Positions 10,453 through 19,389 are shown, counted from the first letter of the stretch. The stretch is DNA of 64,000 nt from Methyloversatilis thermotolerans (GCF_000372885.1 NZ_KB889967.1:3970060-4034059); one strand, 5' to 3'. Notes: generated by a model from the sequence alone, not told the origin. Translations and numbers: made by a program.

Positions 10453-10457
10453 CGTTG
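10438..10457 (+). other. perfect inverted repeat across the rpmJ stop codon
   Basis: CAACGTCA (10438-10445) and TGACGTTG (10450-10457) pair perfectly around AGGT. The rpmJ stop TGA is 10450-10452. No U-tract follows, so this is not a standard intrinsic terminator. The right arm also overlaps the -35 of the proposed alpha-operon promoter. A role in RNA processing, partial termination or protein binding is possible but not shown. Confidence 0.55.
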
Positions 10458-10478
10458 TTGAGTGGTCTTTGATAACAT
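10449..10478 (+). promoter_or_regulatory. candidate sigma-70 promoter for rpsM-rpsK-rpsD-rpoA-rplQ
   Basis: TTGACG (10449-10454, 5 of 6 consensus) and TAACAT (10473-10478, 4 of 6) are 18 nt apart in the 54-nt gap between rpmJ and rpsM. Transcription would begin near 10485, about 20 nt before the rpsM ATG. This corresponds to the alpha-operon promoter position of E. coli. Inferred from sequence only. Confidence 0.45.
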
Positions 10479-10506
10479 TTAAGGTTTCGCTTTTCGGGGT
10501 GACTGC

Positions 10507-10872
10507 ATGGCCCGTATTGCCGGCGTTAACATTCCTAACCACCAACACACCGAGATCGCGCTGACCGCGATTTACGGTATTGGTCGTTCCCGCTCACAAA
10601 AGATCTGCGACGCGTCAGGCATTGCTCGCACGACGAAGATCAAGGACCTCTCGGAGGCCGAAATGGATCGGCTGCGGGAAGAGGTCGGCAAGTTCACGAT
10701 CGAAGGTGACTTGCGCCGTGAAGTGACGATGAACATCAAGCGCCTGATGGACCTGGGCTGCTACCGCGGTGTGCGTCATCGTCGTGGTCTTCCGCTGCGC
10801 GGCCAGCGCACCCGCACGAATGCCCGCACCCGCAAGGGTCCGCGCAAGTCGATCGCCGGCGCCAAGAAATAA
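10507..10872 (+). CDS. rpsM: 30S ribosomal protein S13
   Basis: 121 residues, E. coli 118. [20 protein letters not shown] and [12 protein letters not shown] open the protein; the basic C-terminal tail ([18 protein letters not shown]) reaches the P-site tRNA. S13 forms the A-site finger bridge from the 30S head. First gene of the alpha-type block. Confidence 0.98.
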   Translation: MARIAGVNIPNHQHTEIALTAIYGIGRSRSQKICDASGIARTTKIKDLSEAEMDRLREEVGKFTIEGDLRREVTMNIKRLMDLGCYRGVRHRRGLPLRGQRTRTNARTRKGPRKSIAGAKK

Positions 10873-10889
10873 GCCAATAGGACACCACC

Positions 10890-11279
10890 ATGGTCAAGAG
10901 TGCTGCAAAAGTCCGGAAGAAGGTCAAGAAGAATGTCGCCGAAGGGATCGCGCACATTCACGCGTCCTTCAACAACACGATCATCACGATCACCGACCGC
11001 CAGGGCAACGCATTGTCCTGGGCGACGTCCGGTGGCGCGGGTTTCAAGGGTTCGCGCAAGAGCACCCCGTTCGCGGCACAGGTCGCTGCCGAGGCAGCCG
11101 GGAAGGTTGCGGTCGAGTGCGGCGTGAAGAATCTGGAAGTGCGTATCAAAGGTCCCGGCCCGGGTCGGGAATCGGCAGTCCGTGCGCTGAATGCGCTCGG
11201 TATCAAGATTTCGTCGATCACGGACATCACGCCGATCCCGCACAACGGTTGCCGCCCGCCCAAGCGTCGGCGTATCTGA
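10890..11279 (+). CDS. rpsK: 30S ribosomal protein S11
   Basis: 129 residues, same as E. coli. Conserved [19 protein letters not shown] and the C-terminal [18 protein letters not shown] are present. S11 lies on the 30S platform and holds mRNA near the E site. Eighteen nt after rpsM, 13 nt before rpsD. Confidence 0.98.
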   Translation: MVKSAAKVRKKVKKNVAEGIAHIHASFNNTIITITDRQGNALSWATSGGAGFKGSRKSTPFAAQVAAEAAGKVAVECGVKNLEVRIKGPGPGRESAVRALNALGIKISSITDITPIPHNGCRPPKRRRI

Positions 11280-11292
11280 GAGGAAATAGAGA

Positions 11293-11922
11293 ATGGCTCG
11301 TAATCTCGACGCGAAGTGCCGCCAGTGCCGTCGCGAAGGCGAAAAGCTCTTCCTGAAGGGTGAGAAGTGTTTTACCGACAAGTGCGCGATCGAACGTCGT
11401 TCTTATGCGCCCGGTCAGCATGGACAGAAGTCCGGCCAGCGTCTGTCGGGTTTCGGTCAGCAACTGCGTGAGAAGCAAAAGATCCGTCGCATCTACGGTG
11501 TGCTCGAGCGTCAGTTCCGCCGCGTCTATGGTGAAGCCGAGCGTCGCAAGGGCCAGACCGGTGAGAATATGCTGCAGCTGCTGGAAAGCCGCCTGGACAC
11601 CGTTGCCTATCGCATGGGCTTTGGCGCGTCGCGTGCCGAATCGCGTCAGGTGGTCCGCCACAACGGCATCCTGGTCAATGGCAAGCGAGTGAATATCCCG
11701 TCGTACGAAGTACGTCCGGGCGATGTCGTGGAACTCACCGAGCGCGCCAAAGGGCATCTGCGCTCAAAGGGCGCCCTGGAAGCGCAGGCCTCCCGTGGTT
11801 TCCCGGAGTGGCTGGATGTTGACGCCAAGGCAGCACGAGGTGTTTTCAAGGCCATGCCGGCTCGCACGGACCTGCCTTCGACGATCAACGAAAGTCTGGT
11901 TGTCGAACTGTATTCCCGCTGA
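11293..11922 (+). CDS. rpsD: 30S ribosomal protein S4, four-cysteine form
   Basis: 209 residues, E. coli 206. The N-terminus has Cys9, Cys12, Cys26 and Cys31, the spacing of zinc-binding S4 proteins, followed by YAPGQHGQK. The S4 RNA-binding domain spans about residues 98-160 ([13 protein letters not shown]). S4 nucleates 16S rRNA folding and in E. coli represses the alpha operon at the rpsM leader. The stop codon lies inside a perfect hairpin. Confidence 0.98.
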   Translation: MARNLDAKCRQCRREGEKLFLKGEKCFTDKCAIERRSYAPGQHGQKSGQRLSGFGQQLREKQKIRRIYGVLERQFRRVYGEAERRKGQTGENMLQLLESRLDTVAYRMGFGASRAESRQVVRHNGILVNGKRVNIPSYEVRPGDVVELTERAKGHLRSKGALEAQASRGFPEWLDVDAKAARGVFKAMPARTDLPSTINESLVVELYSR

Positions 11923-11938
11923 TCGCGCTCGCGATCAG
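11919..11938 (+). other. perfect inverted repeat across the rpsD stop codon
   Basis: CTGATCGC (11919-11926) pairs with GCGATCAG (11931-11938) around a GCTC loop. The rpsD stop TGA is 11920-11922, in the left arm. There is no U-tract. It lies 27 nt before rpoA and resembles in form the hairpin at the rpmJ stop, although the arms differ in sequence. Confidence 0.6.
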
Positions 11939-11964
11939 CCTGCTGACGTCACTGAGGACTGCAG

Positions 11965-12942
11965 ATGCAAAGCAATGCTCTCTTGAAACCGCGAATCATT
12001 GACGTACAAAATCTGTCTCCGGCCCATGCACGTGTCGTCATGGAGCCGTTCGAGCGCGGGTTCGGGCACACGCTGGGCAACGCGCTCCGCCGTATCCTGC
12101 TTTCGTCGATGCCCGGCTATGCGCCGACCGAAGTTCAGATCGAAGGTGTGCTGCACGAGTACTCGACCCTTGACGGTGTGCGCGAGGATGTCGTCGACGT
12201 CCTGCTGAACCTGAAAGGCGTCGTGCTGAAGCTGCACAACCGCACCGAAGCCTATCTCCGCCTGTCGAAGAATGGCGAGGGTGTGGTGACGGCGGGCGAC
12301 ATTGAAGTCACCCACGACGTGGAAATCGTCAATCCCGAGCACGTTATCGCTCACGTTGCCCCGGGCGGCAAGCTCGAGCTGCAGTTCAAGATCGAGCAGG
12401 GTCGTGGCTACGTTCCGGGTACCGTCCGTCAGGGTGGTTCGGAGAACAAGGCGATTGGCCATATCGTTCTGGATGCCAGCTTCAGCCCGATCCGTCGCGT
12501 GAGCTACTCGGTCGAATCGGCGCGTGTCGAACAGCGTACCGATCTTGACCGACTGGTGATGGACGTCGAAACCAATGGCGCGGTCGAACCGGAGGAAGCG
12601 GTTCGTTATGCTGCCCGTGTGCTGGTTGATCAGCTTTCGATATTCGCCGAGCTCGAAGGTACGGCTCCCGCTGTCGAACAGCGCAAGCCCGCTCAGATCG
12701 ATCCCATCCTGCTGCGTCCGGTAGACGATCTGGAACTGACGGTGCGTTCCGCCAACTGTCTGAAGGCCGAGAATATCTATTACATCGGCGATCTGATCCA
12801 GCGCACCGAGAACGAATTGCTGAAGACCCCGAATCTGGGTCGCAAGTCGCTCAACGAGATCAAGGAAGTGCTTGCCTCGCGTGGTCTCACGCTGGGCATG
12901 AAGCTCGAGAACTGGCCGCCTGCTGGCCTCGATCGGGCGTAA
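11965..12942 (+). CDS. rpoA: RNA polymerase alpha subunit
   Basis: 325 residues, E. coli 329. The N-terminal dimerisation domain includes [20 protein letters not shown] at about residues 30-50. The linker and C-terminal domain follow from about residue 245, with [20 protein letters not shown] and the helix-hairpin-helix [20 protein letters not shown] that contacts UP elements and activators. It shares the operon with rpsD and rplQ as in most proteobacteria. Confidence 0.98.
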   Translation: MQSNALLKPRIIDVQNLSPAHARVVMEPFERGFGHTLGNALRRILLSSMPGYAPTEVQIEGVLHEYSTLDGVREDVVDVLLNLKGVVLKLHNRTEAYLRLSKNGEGVVTAGDIEVTHDVEIVNPEHVIAHVAPGGKLELQFKIEQGRGYVPGTVRQGGSENKAIGHIVLDASFSPIRRVSYSVESARVEQRTDLDRLVMDVETNGAVEPEEAVRYAARVLVDQLSIFAELEGTAPAVEQRKPAQIDPILLRPVDDLELTVRSANCLKAENIYYIGDLIQRTENELLKTPNLGRKSLNEIKEVLASRGLTLGMKLENWPPAGLDRA

Positions 12943-12949
12943 TACCGTA

Positions 12950-13006
12950 CCGGCGACCTCGCCGGATACACGATAAACCGGCCACCTGCCTGACCCGCGG
13001 TGGCCG
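12950..13006 (+). other. two hairpins in the rpoA-rplQ gap
   Basis: The 84-nt gap holds CCGGCG-ACCT-CGCCGG (12950-12965) and then CGGCCACC (12979-12986) paired with GGTGGCCG (12999-13006) around a 12-nt loop, followed by CATAATTTTAC. The second is weakly terminator-like. Together they could reduce rplQ expression relative to rpoA or protect the rpoA 3' end; this is inference. Confidence 0.45.
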
Positions 13007-13026
13007 CATAATTTTACGGAGTCATC

Positions 13027-13419
13027 ATGCGTCATCGTAACGGTCTCAGAAAGCTGAATCGCACCAGTTCGCATCGCGAAGCGATGTTCCGCAACATGGC
13101 CGTGTCACTGCTGCGCCACGAAGCGATCAAGACCACGTTGCCCAAGGCCAAGGAATTGCGCCGCGTGGTTGAACCGCTGATCAATCTTGGCAAGACGCCC
13201 AATCTGTCCAACCGTCGCCTGGCGTTTTCGCGCTTGCGCGATCGTGAAGTGGTCGTCAAGATTTTCGATGTGCTCGGCCCGCGCTACGCAAGTCGCAACG
13301 GCGGCTATCTCAGCATCCTGAAGATGGGTTTCCGTGTCGGTGACAATGCGCCGATGGCCTATGTCCAGCTGATGGATCGTCCGGATGAAAGTGCCGAGGC
13401 GGTTGAAGTCGCGGAGTAA
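13027..13419 (+). CDS. rplQ: 50S ribosomal protein L17
   Basis: 130 residues, E. coli 127. [20 protein letters not shown] and the following [19 protein letters not shown] are diagnostic. L17 binds 23S rRNA near the exit of the tunnel. It is the last gene of the cluster. ACGGAGTCATC supplies the ribosome binding site. Confidence 0.98.
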   Translation: MRHRNGLRKLNRTSSHREAMFRNMAVSLLRHEAIKTTLPKAKELRRVVEPLINLGKTPNLSNRRLAFSRLRDREVVVKIFDVLGPRYASRNGGYLSILKMGFRVGDNAPMAYVQLMDRPDESAEAVEVAE

Positions 13420-13445
13420 GTGCGGCCGAGCAGGTGAATACAGGA

Positions 13446-13472
13446 GCCCCGGGTGACCGGGGTTTTCTTTTT
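13446..13472 (+). terminator. intrinsic terminator of the ribosomal protein cluster
   Basis: CCCCGG (13447-13452), loop GTGA, CCGGGG (13457-13462), then TTTTCTTTTT (13463-13472). It lies 27 nt after the rplQ stop. The opposite strand has no U-tract here, so it acts for plus-strand transcripts only. Confidence 0.9.
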
Positions 13473-13582
13473 CAGGGGTAGGTCGGGACAAGCTGTGGCA
13501 CGGCAGACCTGTTGCCTTGTCGGGCAGGGACCGTCTCTGACTGCCACCCCGAACTTCGTCGATATCGTCCTTCGTTCCTGAT

Positions 13583-14401
13583 TCAGGCCACGTTGCTGTT
13601 CAGGGTGGCAGCAAGTTCCGATGCGGCGATCTCGGCATCGAGCTTTTCGCGAAATACCTCGCCCAGCATCAGCAATATAGGGCCGCTGCCGGCCGGCGCA
13701 CCCGGCAAGGCCAGGATGTCGTCAGCGGGCCGGACGGCTAGATCGCCCAGAGTGGTCAGTGCAACCCTGCTATCCGGGAGGCTCGCACTCTGCACGATGG
13801 CCACCGGAGTGTCCGGTGTTCGCCCGCAGGAGACAAGTTCCGCACCGATGCGGGTGGAGTCGTGAGATGCCATGTACAGCGCAAGTGTCGGGCTTTCCGC
13901 GTGGGCGCGCAGTGCCTGGGATGGAATCTCTCCGTCACCGGCGCGCGGTGTCAGCAGCACGACGCTGCGCGCGATTCCGCGGCGCGTCAGCGACACCTTC
14001 AGTTGCGCGCTGGCGGCACTGGCCGCGGTGACGCCGGGTACCACCTCAAACTCTATGCCTGCCGCGCTCAATGCGTCCATTTCTTCCTGCGCGCGGCCGA
14101 ACAGCATGGGGTCGCCACCCTTCAGGCGGACGACGCTGCGATGGGTCAGCGCCGCATTCACCAGCATTTGATTGATGAAGCGCTGTGCTGTCGAGTGCCG
14201 ACCGCAGCGCTTGCCAACCGCGATTAACTTCGCCTGTGGTGCCAAGGCAAGTATTTCGTTGCCGATCAGCGCGTCGTGCAGCACGACATCGGCTTGCGCC
14301 AGCACGCGCGCCGCGCGCAGCGTCAGCAGATCCGCCGCGCCGGGCCCGGCACCCACGAGCCATACCTTGCCGTGCTGGCGATCATCCTCAGGCCTTGACA
14401 T
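13583..14401 (-). CDS. cobA: uroporphyrinogen-III C-methyltransferase (SUMT)
   Basis: 272 residues. It transfers two methyl groups from SAM to uroporphyrinogen III, giving precorrin-2 for siroheme. Family motifs are clear: VWLVGAGPGAADLLTLRA near residues 13-30, VVRLKGGDPMLFGR, and VVPGVTAASA. It is a stand-alone methyltransferase, without the oxidase/chelatase half of CysG. Its start overlaps the end of cysH by 14 nt. Being last in the sulfite reductase operon, it very probably supplies siroheme for CysI. The 110 nt between it and the rplQ terminator hold no recognised feature. Confidence 0.93.
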   Translation of the reverse strand: MSRPEDDRQHGKVWLVGAGPGAADLLTLRAARVLAQADVVLHDALIGNEILALAPQAKLIAVGKRCGRHSTAQRFINQMLVNAALTHRSVVRLKGGDPMLFGRAQEEMDALSAAGIEFEVVPGVTAASAASAQLKVSLTRRGIARSVVLLTPRAGDGEIPSQALRAHAESPTLALYMASHDSTRIGAELVSCGRTPDTPVAIVQSASLPDSRVALTTLGDLAVRPADDILALPGAPAGSGPILLMLGEVFREKLDAEIAASELAATLNSNVA

Positions 14402-15113
14402 GCAGTCCGCACTCCTTGCTCTCGGGGTTCTCCCACCACCAGCGTCCCGCGCGAATATCCTCGCCCGGCGATATGGCCCGCGTACAGGGCTGGCAGCCTA
14501 TGCTGGGATAGAACTGCTCGTGCAGAGCGTTGTAGGGCACCTGATTGCTCTGGATGTAGACCCACACATCCCTTTCCGTCCAGTCGCTGAGTGGATTGAA
14601 TTTTTCGATGTCGTGGCTTTCGTCGAACTGGCGCACCGGCAACTCCGCCCGGGTGGCCGACTGCTGGGCGCGCATGCCGGTGATCCAGGCCTTCTTGCCG
14701 GCAAGGGCTCGTTTCAAAGGCTCGACCTTGCGCATCGCGCAGCATGCCTTGCGCAGTTCCACCGAGTCGTAGAAGCCATTGACGCCGTGCTTGCGGACAT
14801 ACTCCTCGACCGCTTCGTGCCGAGGAAAGAATGTGACCGGGCGCATTCCGTAATGCTTGTCGGCGCGCGCCATCAACTCATAGGTCTCCGCCGGAAGGCG
14901 ACCGGTATCAAGCGTGAAGATGTCGATATCGATGCCGTGGCGCTGGATCAGATCGGTCAGCACCATGTCTTCGGGCCCCATGCTGCTTGCAAAGGCGATC
15001 GGCTGGAACTCCGACGCCGCGGCTCGCAGCACGTTCACGACAGCGTCCGTCTTGCGTGCAACGGATTGCAGCATCGCATCCGTCACATTGGGATGGATGA
15101 ACGGGTTGCTCAT
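14388..15113 (-). CDS. cysH: phosphoadenylyl/adenylyl sulfate reductase, iron-sulfur type
   Basis: 241 residues. It reduces activated sulfate to sulfite in assimilatory sulfate reduction. Cys124-Cys125 (RKACCAMRKV) and Cys207-x2-Cys210 (GCQPCTRAI) are the ligand set of the [4Fe-4S] form that uses APS; the catalytic cysteine is Cys235 in the C-terminal KECGLH. The PP-loop-like FASSMGPEDMVL is at about residues 41-52. PAPS-specific enzymes of the E. coli type lack the cluster cysteines, so APS is the likelier substrate. Its start overlaps the upstream DUF934 gene by 4 nt. Confidence 0.94.
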   Translation of the reverse strand: MSNPFIHPNVTDAMLQSVARKTDAVVNVLRAAASEFQPIAFASSMGPEDMVLTDLIQRHGIDIDIFTLDTGRLPAETYELMARADKHYGMRPVTFFPRHEAVEEYVRKHGVNGFYDSVELRKACCAMRKVEPLKRALAGKKAWITGMRAQQSATRAELPVRQFDESHDIEKFNPLSDWTERDVWVYIQSNQVPYNALHEQFYPSIGCQPCTRAISPGEDIRAGRWWWENPESKECGLHVKA

Positions 15114-15727
15114 GCCGGATTCGCCTGGCCAATGCGCCGGCGGAACACCGGCAGGTTGCCATCCGTTGAGGTCTGGTACGGCGTCGAGAAGTCCCGCAAT
15201 GCGGCAATGCAGCGCTCCGGTTTCTGGTCGGCACGCAAAAGATAGGCATCGAAGCCGGTCCGCCGGAAGAAGAACATCTGGTCGCGCAGCACGTCGCCCA
15301 GTGCGCGCAGTTCATTGCGATAGCCGTATCGATTGCGCAGGATGAATCCGGCTGAATAGCCCCGGCCATCGATGAACTTGGGAAAGTTCACGCCGATGAG
15401 AGGCAGACGGTTCACCTCGCCGTCCAGGCTGTCCGCCAGGTCGGCGGGTTCTTCGTGACTATCGAGCCACACCCCTATCTCGCCGACAGCCACCCGCGAG
15501 GCGAAGTCTTCGCGACGTCGCAACCAGACCGAAAGAGGAATGAGCACCTTTCCAGTGGCCGGCACTTCGCAGGCGTCGATCACGGCGTCGGATGCGGCCG
15601 GCTCGCCGGTCAGCTTGAACATCACCACCTTCCCGGCCGCCTTGCGCACAGGTTCGGCCGCCTCAGGCAGCTTGATCCAGGTCCATTCGTCCCTGACCAG
15701 CGATTCACCGCGAATCAGATCAGCCAT
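15110..15727 (-). CDS. DUF934 family protein of the sulfite reductase operon
   Basis: 205 residues, soluble, no signal peptide. It belongs to the DUF934 family, whose genes usually lie beside cysI and cysH in proteobacteria. Typical stretches are IPLSVWLRRREDF, VNFPKFIDGRGYSAGFILR and the C-terminal DAYLLRADQ. The biochemical function is not known to me; a role as partner of sulfite reductase is commonly supposed from gene context. It overlaps cysI by 8 nt and cysH by 4 nt, so translation is likely coupled. Confidence 0.9.
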   Translation of the reverse strand: MADLIRGESLVRDEWTWIKLPEAAEPVRKAAGKVVMFKLTGEPAASDAVIDACEVPATGKVLIPLSVWLRRREDFASRVAVGEIGVWLDSHEEPADLADSLDGEVNRLPLIGVNFPKFIDGRGYSAGFILRNRYGYRNELRALGDVLRDQMFFFRRTGFDAYLLRADQKPERCIAALRDFSTPYQTSTDGNLPVFRRRIGQANPA

Positions 15728-17402
15728 GTGTCACCTCGGCCTTCCTGGCGGATTCGCCATAGACGCGCGACTTGAACGGTGCGATGCCAAGCCTGCGCAC
15801 GGTGTCGAGGAAGCGCTCTTCGGGCGTTCGTGCCTCGACATAGGTTTCGATCAGCGTACGGATGACTCCGGGAACCTCGGACGCAGCAAACGAGGGGCCG
15901 ATCACGTCGCCCAGTGCAGTCGTATTGCCCTGGGCTCCTCCGATCGATACCTGATACCACTCCGATCCGGCCTTGTCGACGCCGAGAATGCCGATATGTC
16001 CGACGTGATGATGACCGCACGAATTCATGCAGCCCGAAATGTTGAGCTCAAGTTCGCCGATGTCGTGCAGATAATCGAGATCATCGAATTCGGCCTGTAT
16101 TGCCTGGGCGATCGGGATGGATTTGGCGTTCGCGAGTGAACAGAAATCTCCCCCCGGACAGCAGATCATGTCGGTCAGCAGGCCGATATTGGGCGTCGCC
16201 AGATTGTGCTTGCGAGCTTCAATCCACAGCGCATGCAGGTCGGCCAGCGCGACGTCAGCCAGCACGAGATTCTGCTCGTGGGTTACCCGCAATTCACCGA
16301 AGCTGTAACGGTCGGCCAGGTCCGCCACGGCATCCATCTGTTGCGATGTAATGTCGCCGGGCGCCACGCCATGTGGTTTCAGGGACAGGGTCACCGCACG
16401 ATAGCCCGCCCGCTTGTGGCCCCGCACGCAGCGTGACACCCAGCGAGCGAAGCCCTTGTCCTCCGCGAGCTTCGCTTCGAATTCCGTGTCGTTTTCCGGG
16501 CGCGGCGGCGCAGCGGGATCCGAGAATGCGGAACGGGCAATGGCCAGTTCCTCGTCTGTCACCGTCGCGATGCCGTCGCGCTCGAGCTGCCACTCGGCCT
16601 CGACCTGCCGCGCAAACTCATCGGCGCCGATGGCCTTGACCAGAATCTTGATCCGCGCCTTGTAGGCGTTGTCGCGGCGGCCGTGGCGGTTGTAGACGCG
16701 CAGCACCGCGTCCAGATAGGTCGGCAGGTGGCGCCATGGCAATGCTTCATGGATGACGCTGCCCAGAATGGGCGTGCGACCCATGCCGCCGCCGACGATG
16801 ACACGCGCCAGCACCTCGCCTGACGCGTCCCGGTAGAGCTGAAGCCCCACGTCGTGCGCGTAGGTGACCGCACGATCCTCCAGTGATCCGCTGATAGCGA
16901 TCTTGAACTTGCGTGGCAGGAAGGCGAATTCCGGGTGGAAGGTGGACCACTGCCGCAGCATTTCACAATACGGTCGCGGGTCAACGACTTCGTCCGGGGC
17001 GACGCCGGCAAAAGGATCGGTCGTGATGTTGCGTATGCAGTTGCCCGAGGTCTGGATCGCGTGCATTTCGACGGTGGCCAGCTCGGCCAGGATGTCCGCA
17101 GTGTCTTCCAGTTTCGGCCAGTTCAGCTGAAGATTCTGGCGTGTCGTGAAATGCGCATAGCCGCGGTCATAGCGGCGAGCGATGTCGGCGAGCTTGCGCA
17201 ACTGGATGCTGGACAGCATGCCGTAGGGGATGGCGATGCGCAGCATGGGCGCATGGCGTTGTATGTAGAGGCCGTTCTGCAGACGCAGAGGCCGGAAGTC
17301 GTCGTCGGACAGTTCGCCGGCCAGATTGCGCTGCAACTGGTCGCGATACTGGGCGACGCGTTCCCGCACCAGTGCGCGGTCGTAATCGTCGTAGCGATAC
17401 AT
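15720..17402 (-). CDS. cysI: sulfite reductase hemoprotein (nitrite/sulfite reductase family)
   Basis: 560 residues from the ATG at 17402 (MYRYDDYDRALVRERVAQYR). The frame is open for about 280 codons further upstream, but that part is antisense-frame sequence inside the permease gene. Two nitrite/sulfite reductase half-domains are visible. The four cysteines for the siroheme-[4Fe-4S] centre occur as CCPGGDFCSLANAKS near residue 413 and SGCMNSCGHHHVGHIG near residue 459. It reduces sulfite to sulfide. No cysJ flavoprotein gene is adjacent, so the electron donor may be ferredoxin or another protein. Confidence 0.93.
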   Translation of the reverse strand: MYRYDDYDRALVRERVAQYRDQLQRNLAGELSDDDFRPLRLQNGLYIQRHAPMLRIAIPYGMLSSIQLRKLADIARRYDRGYAHFTTRQNLQLNWPKLEDTADILAELATVEMHAIQTSGNCIRNITTDPFAGVAPDEVVDPRPYCEMLRQWSTFHPEFAFLPRKFKIAISGSLEDRAVTYAHDVGLQLYRDASGEVLARVIVGGGMGRTPILGSVIHEALPWRHLPTYLDAVLRVYNRHGRRDNAYKARIKILVKAIGADEFARQVEAEWQLERDGIATVTDEELAIARSAFSDPAAPPRPENDTEFEAKLAEDKGFARWVSRCVRGHKRAGYRAVTLSLKPHGVAPGDITSQQMDAVADLADRYSFGELRVTHEQNLVLADVALADLHALWIEARKHNLATPNIGLLTDMICCPGGDFCSLANAKSIPIAQAIQAEFDDLDYLHDIGELELNISGCMNSCGHHHVGHIGILGVDKAGSEWYQVSIGGAQGNTTALGDVIGPSFAASEVPGVIRTLIETYVEARTPEERFLDTVRRLGIAPFKSRVYGESARKAEVTHG

Positions 17403-17455
17403 GGCTTGTCCCGTCGAGGGGCCCGGTCCTTGCCGGAGCTCCCGTTGCCTTCTTT

Positions 17456-18241
17456 TCAGCCCAGAAGGTTCAGGCTCAGTTTCCCGCCAATGCCGAACAG
17501 CATGCTGGCCAGCAGCGAACGCAGGAATCGTTCCGGTACGCGGGCTGCTATCTGACTGCCCAGAGCAATGCCGGGCAAGGAACCGACGAGCAGGGCGCCG
17601 AGCAGCGTCCAGTCGACATTGCCCAGCCACCAGTGCCCCATGCCCGCCACCAGAGTCAGTGGCACCGCGTGTGCGATGTCGCTGCCCACAATGCGGACAG
17701 CCGACAGACGCGGGTACATGAACACCAGGGCCGCGGTCCCCAGAGCGCCCGCACCGACGGACGAAATGGTCACCAGCACGCCGAGGACGGCTCCAGTTCC
17801 TATCGTCAGCGCGGATATATGCCGTTCCCTCCACGCCGCGATGGCCGGTTTCTCGGCCAACCGCTGCAATCGCGAGCGGAACAGCAGGGCGCAGGCAGTC
17901 AATACCAGCGCCACACCGAGCGTACCGCTGATCAGGGATTGCCCGCCATACGCCGAGCCGGAATGCGTGGATAACCAGGCAAGGGTCAGTGCGGCGGCCG
18001 GTACGCTGCCGCATCCCAGCAGGCCGACGATACGCCAGTCCACGGTGCGGTTGCGGCCATGTACCACGGCGCCGCCGGCCTTGGTCAGTGCCGCGTACAA
18101 CAGATCGGTACCGACCGCCACCGACGGATGGATGCCGAACAGCAGCACGAGCAGCGGTGTCATCAGCGAGCCGCCGCCCACGCCTGTCAGCCCCACTATG
18201 GTGCCGACGAAGAAGCCGGCGACCGAATAACCCCAATCCAT
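17456..18241 (-). CDS. TauE/SafE family membrane permease, first gene of the cys operon
   Basis: 261 residues with about eight hydrophobic segments. The family hallmark at the N-terminus is GLTGVGGGSLMTPLLVLLFG, repeated in degenerate form after the midpoint (ISSVGAGALGTAALVFM). TauE/SafE proteins are predicted anion exporters or importers for sulfite, sulfoacetate and similar compounds. Its place 53 nt upstream of cysI and divergent from a cysB gene suggests movement of sulfite, sulfate or thiosulfate; the direction cannot be told from sequence. Confidence 0.88.
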   Translation of the reverse strand: MDWGYSVAGFFVGTIVGLTGVGGGSLMTPLLVLLFGIHPSVAVGTDLLYAALTKAGGAVVHGRNRTVDWRIVGLLGCGSVPAAALTLAWLSTHSGSAYGGQSLISGTLGVALVLTACALLFRSRLQRLAEKPAIAAWRERHISALTIGTGAVLGVLVTISSVGAGALGTAALVFMYPRLSAVRIVGSDIAHAVPLTLVAGMGHWWLGNVDWTLLGALLVGSLPGIALGSQIAARVPERFLRSLLASMLFGIGGKLSLNLLG

Positions 18242-18401
18242 TGCAGGACCTCGATCTTGAATGATCCGAACTTACCGCGTTGTCAATCTAATTGGAAATG
18301 CTTTGGAGTAAGATCGTAATGATCGATGGTGCTATGAACGCGGCGTCTCCCGGGCAGGGGCCGCCGCGCTGCGCGTGCCGGTTCCGGCGAGGGGAAAAGA
18401 C
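18242..18401. promoter_or_regulatory. divergent control region between the cys operon and cysB
   Basis: 160 nt, AT-richer than its surroundings around 18262-18330. On the minus strand a perfect TTGACA occurs at 18282-18287 (read as TGTCAA on the plus strand), about 40 nt upstream of the permease start, without a good -10 at 17 nt. CysB-type regulators bind degenerate sites, so no operator is assigned. The arrangement fits CysB control of the operon. Confidence 0.35.
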
Positions 18402-19325
18402 ATGAATCTGCAGCAGCTTCGATACGTCGCGGAAGTGGCGGCACGCAAGCTGAACGTATCGGAAGCGGCTCGTGCGCTGCACACTTCGCAATCCGGCGTG
18501 TCTCGCCAGATCAGTCTGCTGGAGCAGGAACTGGGCGTCGATGTGTTCGTGCGCCAGGGCAAGCGGCTGGTCGCCGTCACCCGTCCGGGGCAGGACGTGA
18601 TCGCGATCGCGCGTCGAATGTTGCGCGATATCGGCGCCTTGCGTCAGGTCGGTGAAGAGTATGTGAAGGGTGAGCAGGGGCGTCTGTCGATTGCCACGAC
18701 CCACACCCAGGCGCGCTACGTGCTGCCGCAGGTGCTGTCCGAGTTCGTGCGCCAGCATCCCGGCGTGCAGATCGAACTTCATCAGGGCAATCCCACACAG
18801 TGCTGCGAGCATGTGCTGTCCGGCGCGGCCGATCTTGCAATCGCGACCGAAGCCATCGACGGATACGATGAACTGGTGAGCCTGCCCTGCTATCAATGGA
18901 ACCGCTGCCTGATCGCGCCGCCCGGCCATCCGCTGCTGGACGTGAAGCCGCTCACGCTGGAGGCCATCGCCGACTGGCCGCTCATCACCTACGATTTCAG
19001 CTTCACCGGCGGTTCCAAGGTCAACCAGACCTTTGCCAGTCGCGGTCTGACGCCGCGCGTCGTACTGAGCGCGATCGACGCCGACATCATCAAGACCTAT
19101 GTGGCGCTCGGCCTGGGCGTGGGCATCGTCGCGCAGATGGCGTTCGATCCCGAACAGGACCGCGCGCTGCGCGCCGTGAACTGCGACCATCTTTTCGAAT
19201 CCAGCACGACTCGCATCGGTCTTCACCGCAATGGCTGGCTGCGTGGATACACCTACCGCTTCATCGAATCCTTCGCACCGCGCCTGAGCCGTGAAGTGGT
19301 CGACAGGTCTCTCGGCAGAACCTGA
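18402..19325 (+). CDS. cysB: CysB-like LysR-family transcriptional regulator
   Basis: 307 residues from the ATG at 18402, preceded by GAGGGGAAAAG; an in-frame start 27 nt upstream is less likely. The winged helix-turn-helix is at residues 1-60 (MNLQQLRYVAEVAARKLNVS, then TSQSGVSRQISLLEQELG). The effector domain contains TTHTQARYVLP, the inducer-pocket motif of the CysB/Cbl group. CysB activates sulfate assimilation genes in response to N-acetylserine. Divergence from the cys operon supports this job. Confidence 0.9.
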   Translation: MNLQQLRYVAEVAARKLNVSEAARALHTSQSGVSRQISLLEQELGVDVFVRQGKRLVAVTRPGQDVIAIARRMLRDIGALRQVGEEYVKGEQGRLSIATTHTQARYVLPQVLSEFVRQHPGVQIELHQGNPTQCCEHVLSGAADLAIATEAIDGYDELVSLPCYQWNRCLIAPPGHPLLDVKPLTLEAIADWPLITYDFSFTGGSKVNQTFASRGLTPRVVLSAIDADIIKTYVALGLGVGIVAQMAFDPEQDRALRAVNCDHLFESSTTRIGLHRNGWLRGYTYRFIESFAPRLSREVVDRSLGRT

Positions 19326-19389
19326 CGCACGTCACGGGCGCGTAACGTCTTGGGGCCACAGTGTCGGAAATTTTTCCACTGTCGCGCCC

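Noticed and set aside
15720-18236. 838-codon frame suggesting a fusion upstream of CysI
   Set aside because: The extra 280 codons are an out-of-frame reading of the permease gene; the ATG at 17402 gives the normal CysI length.
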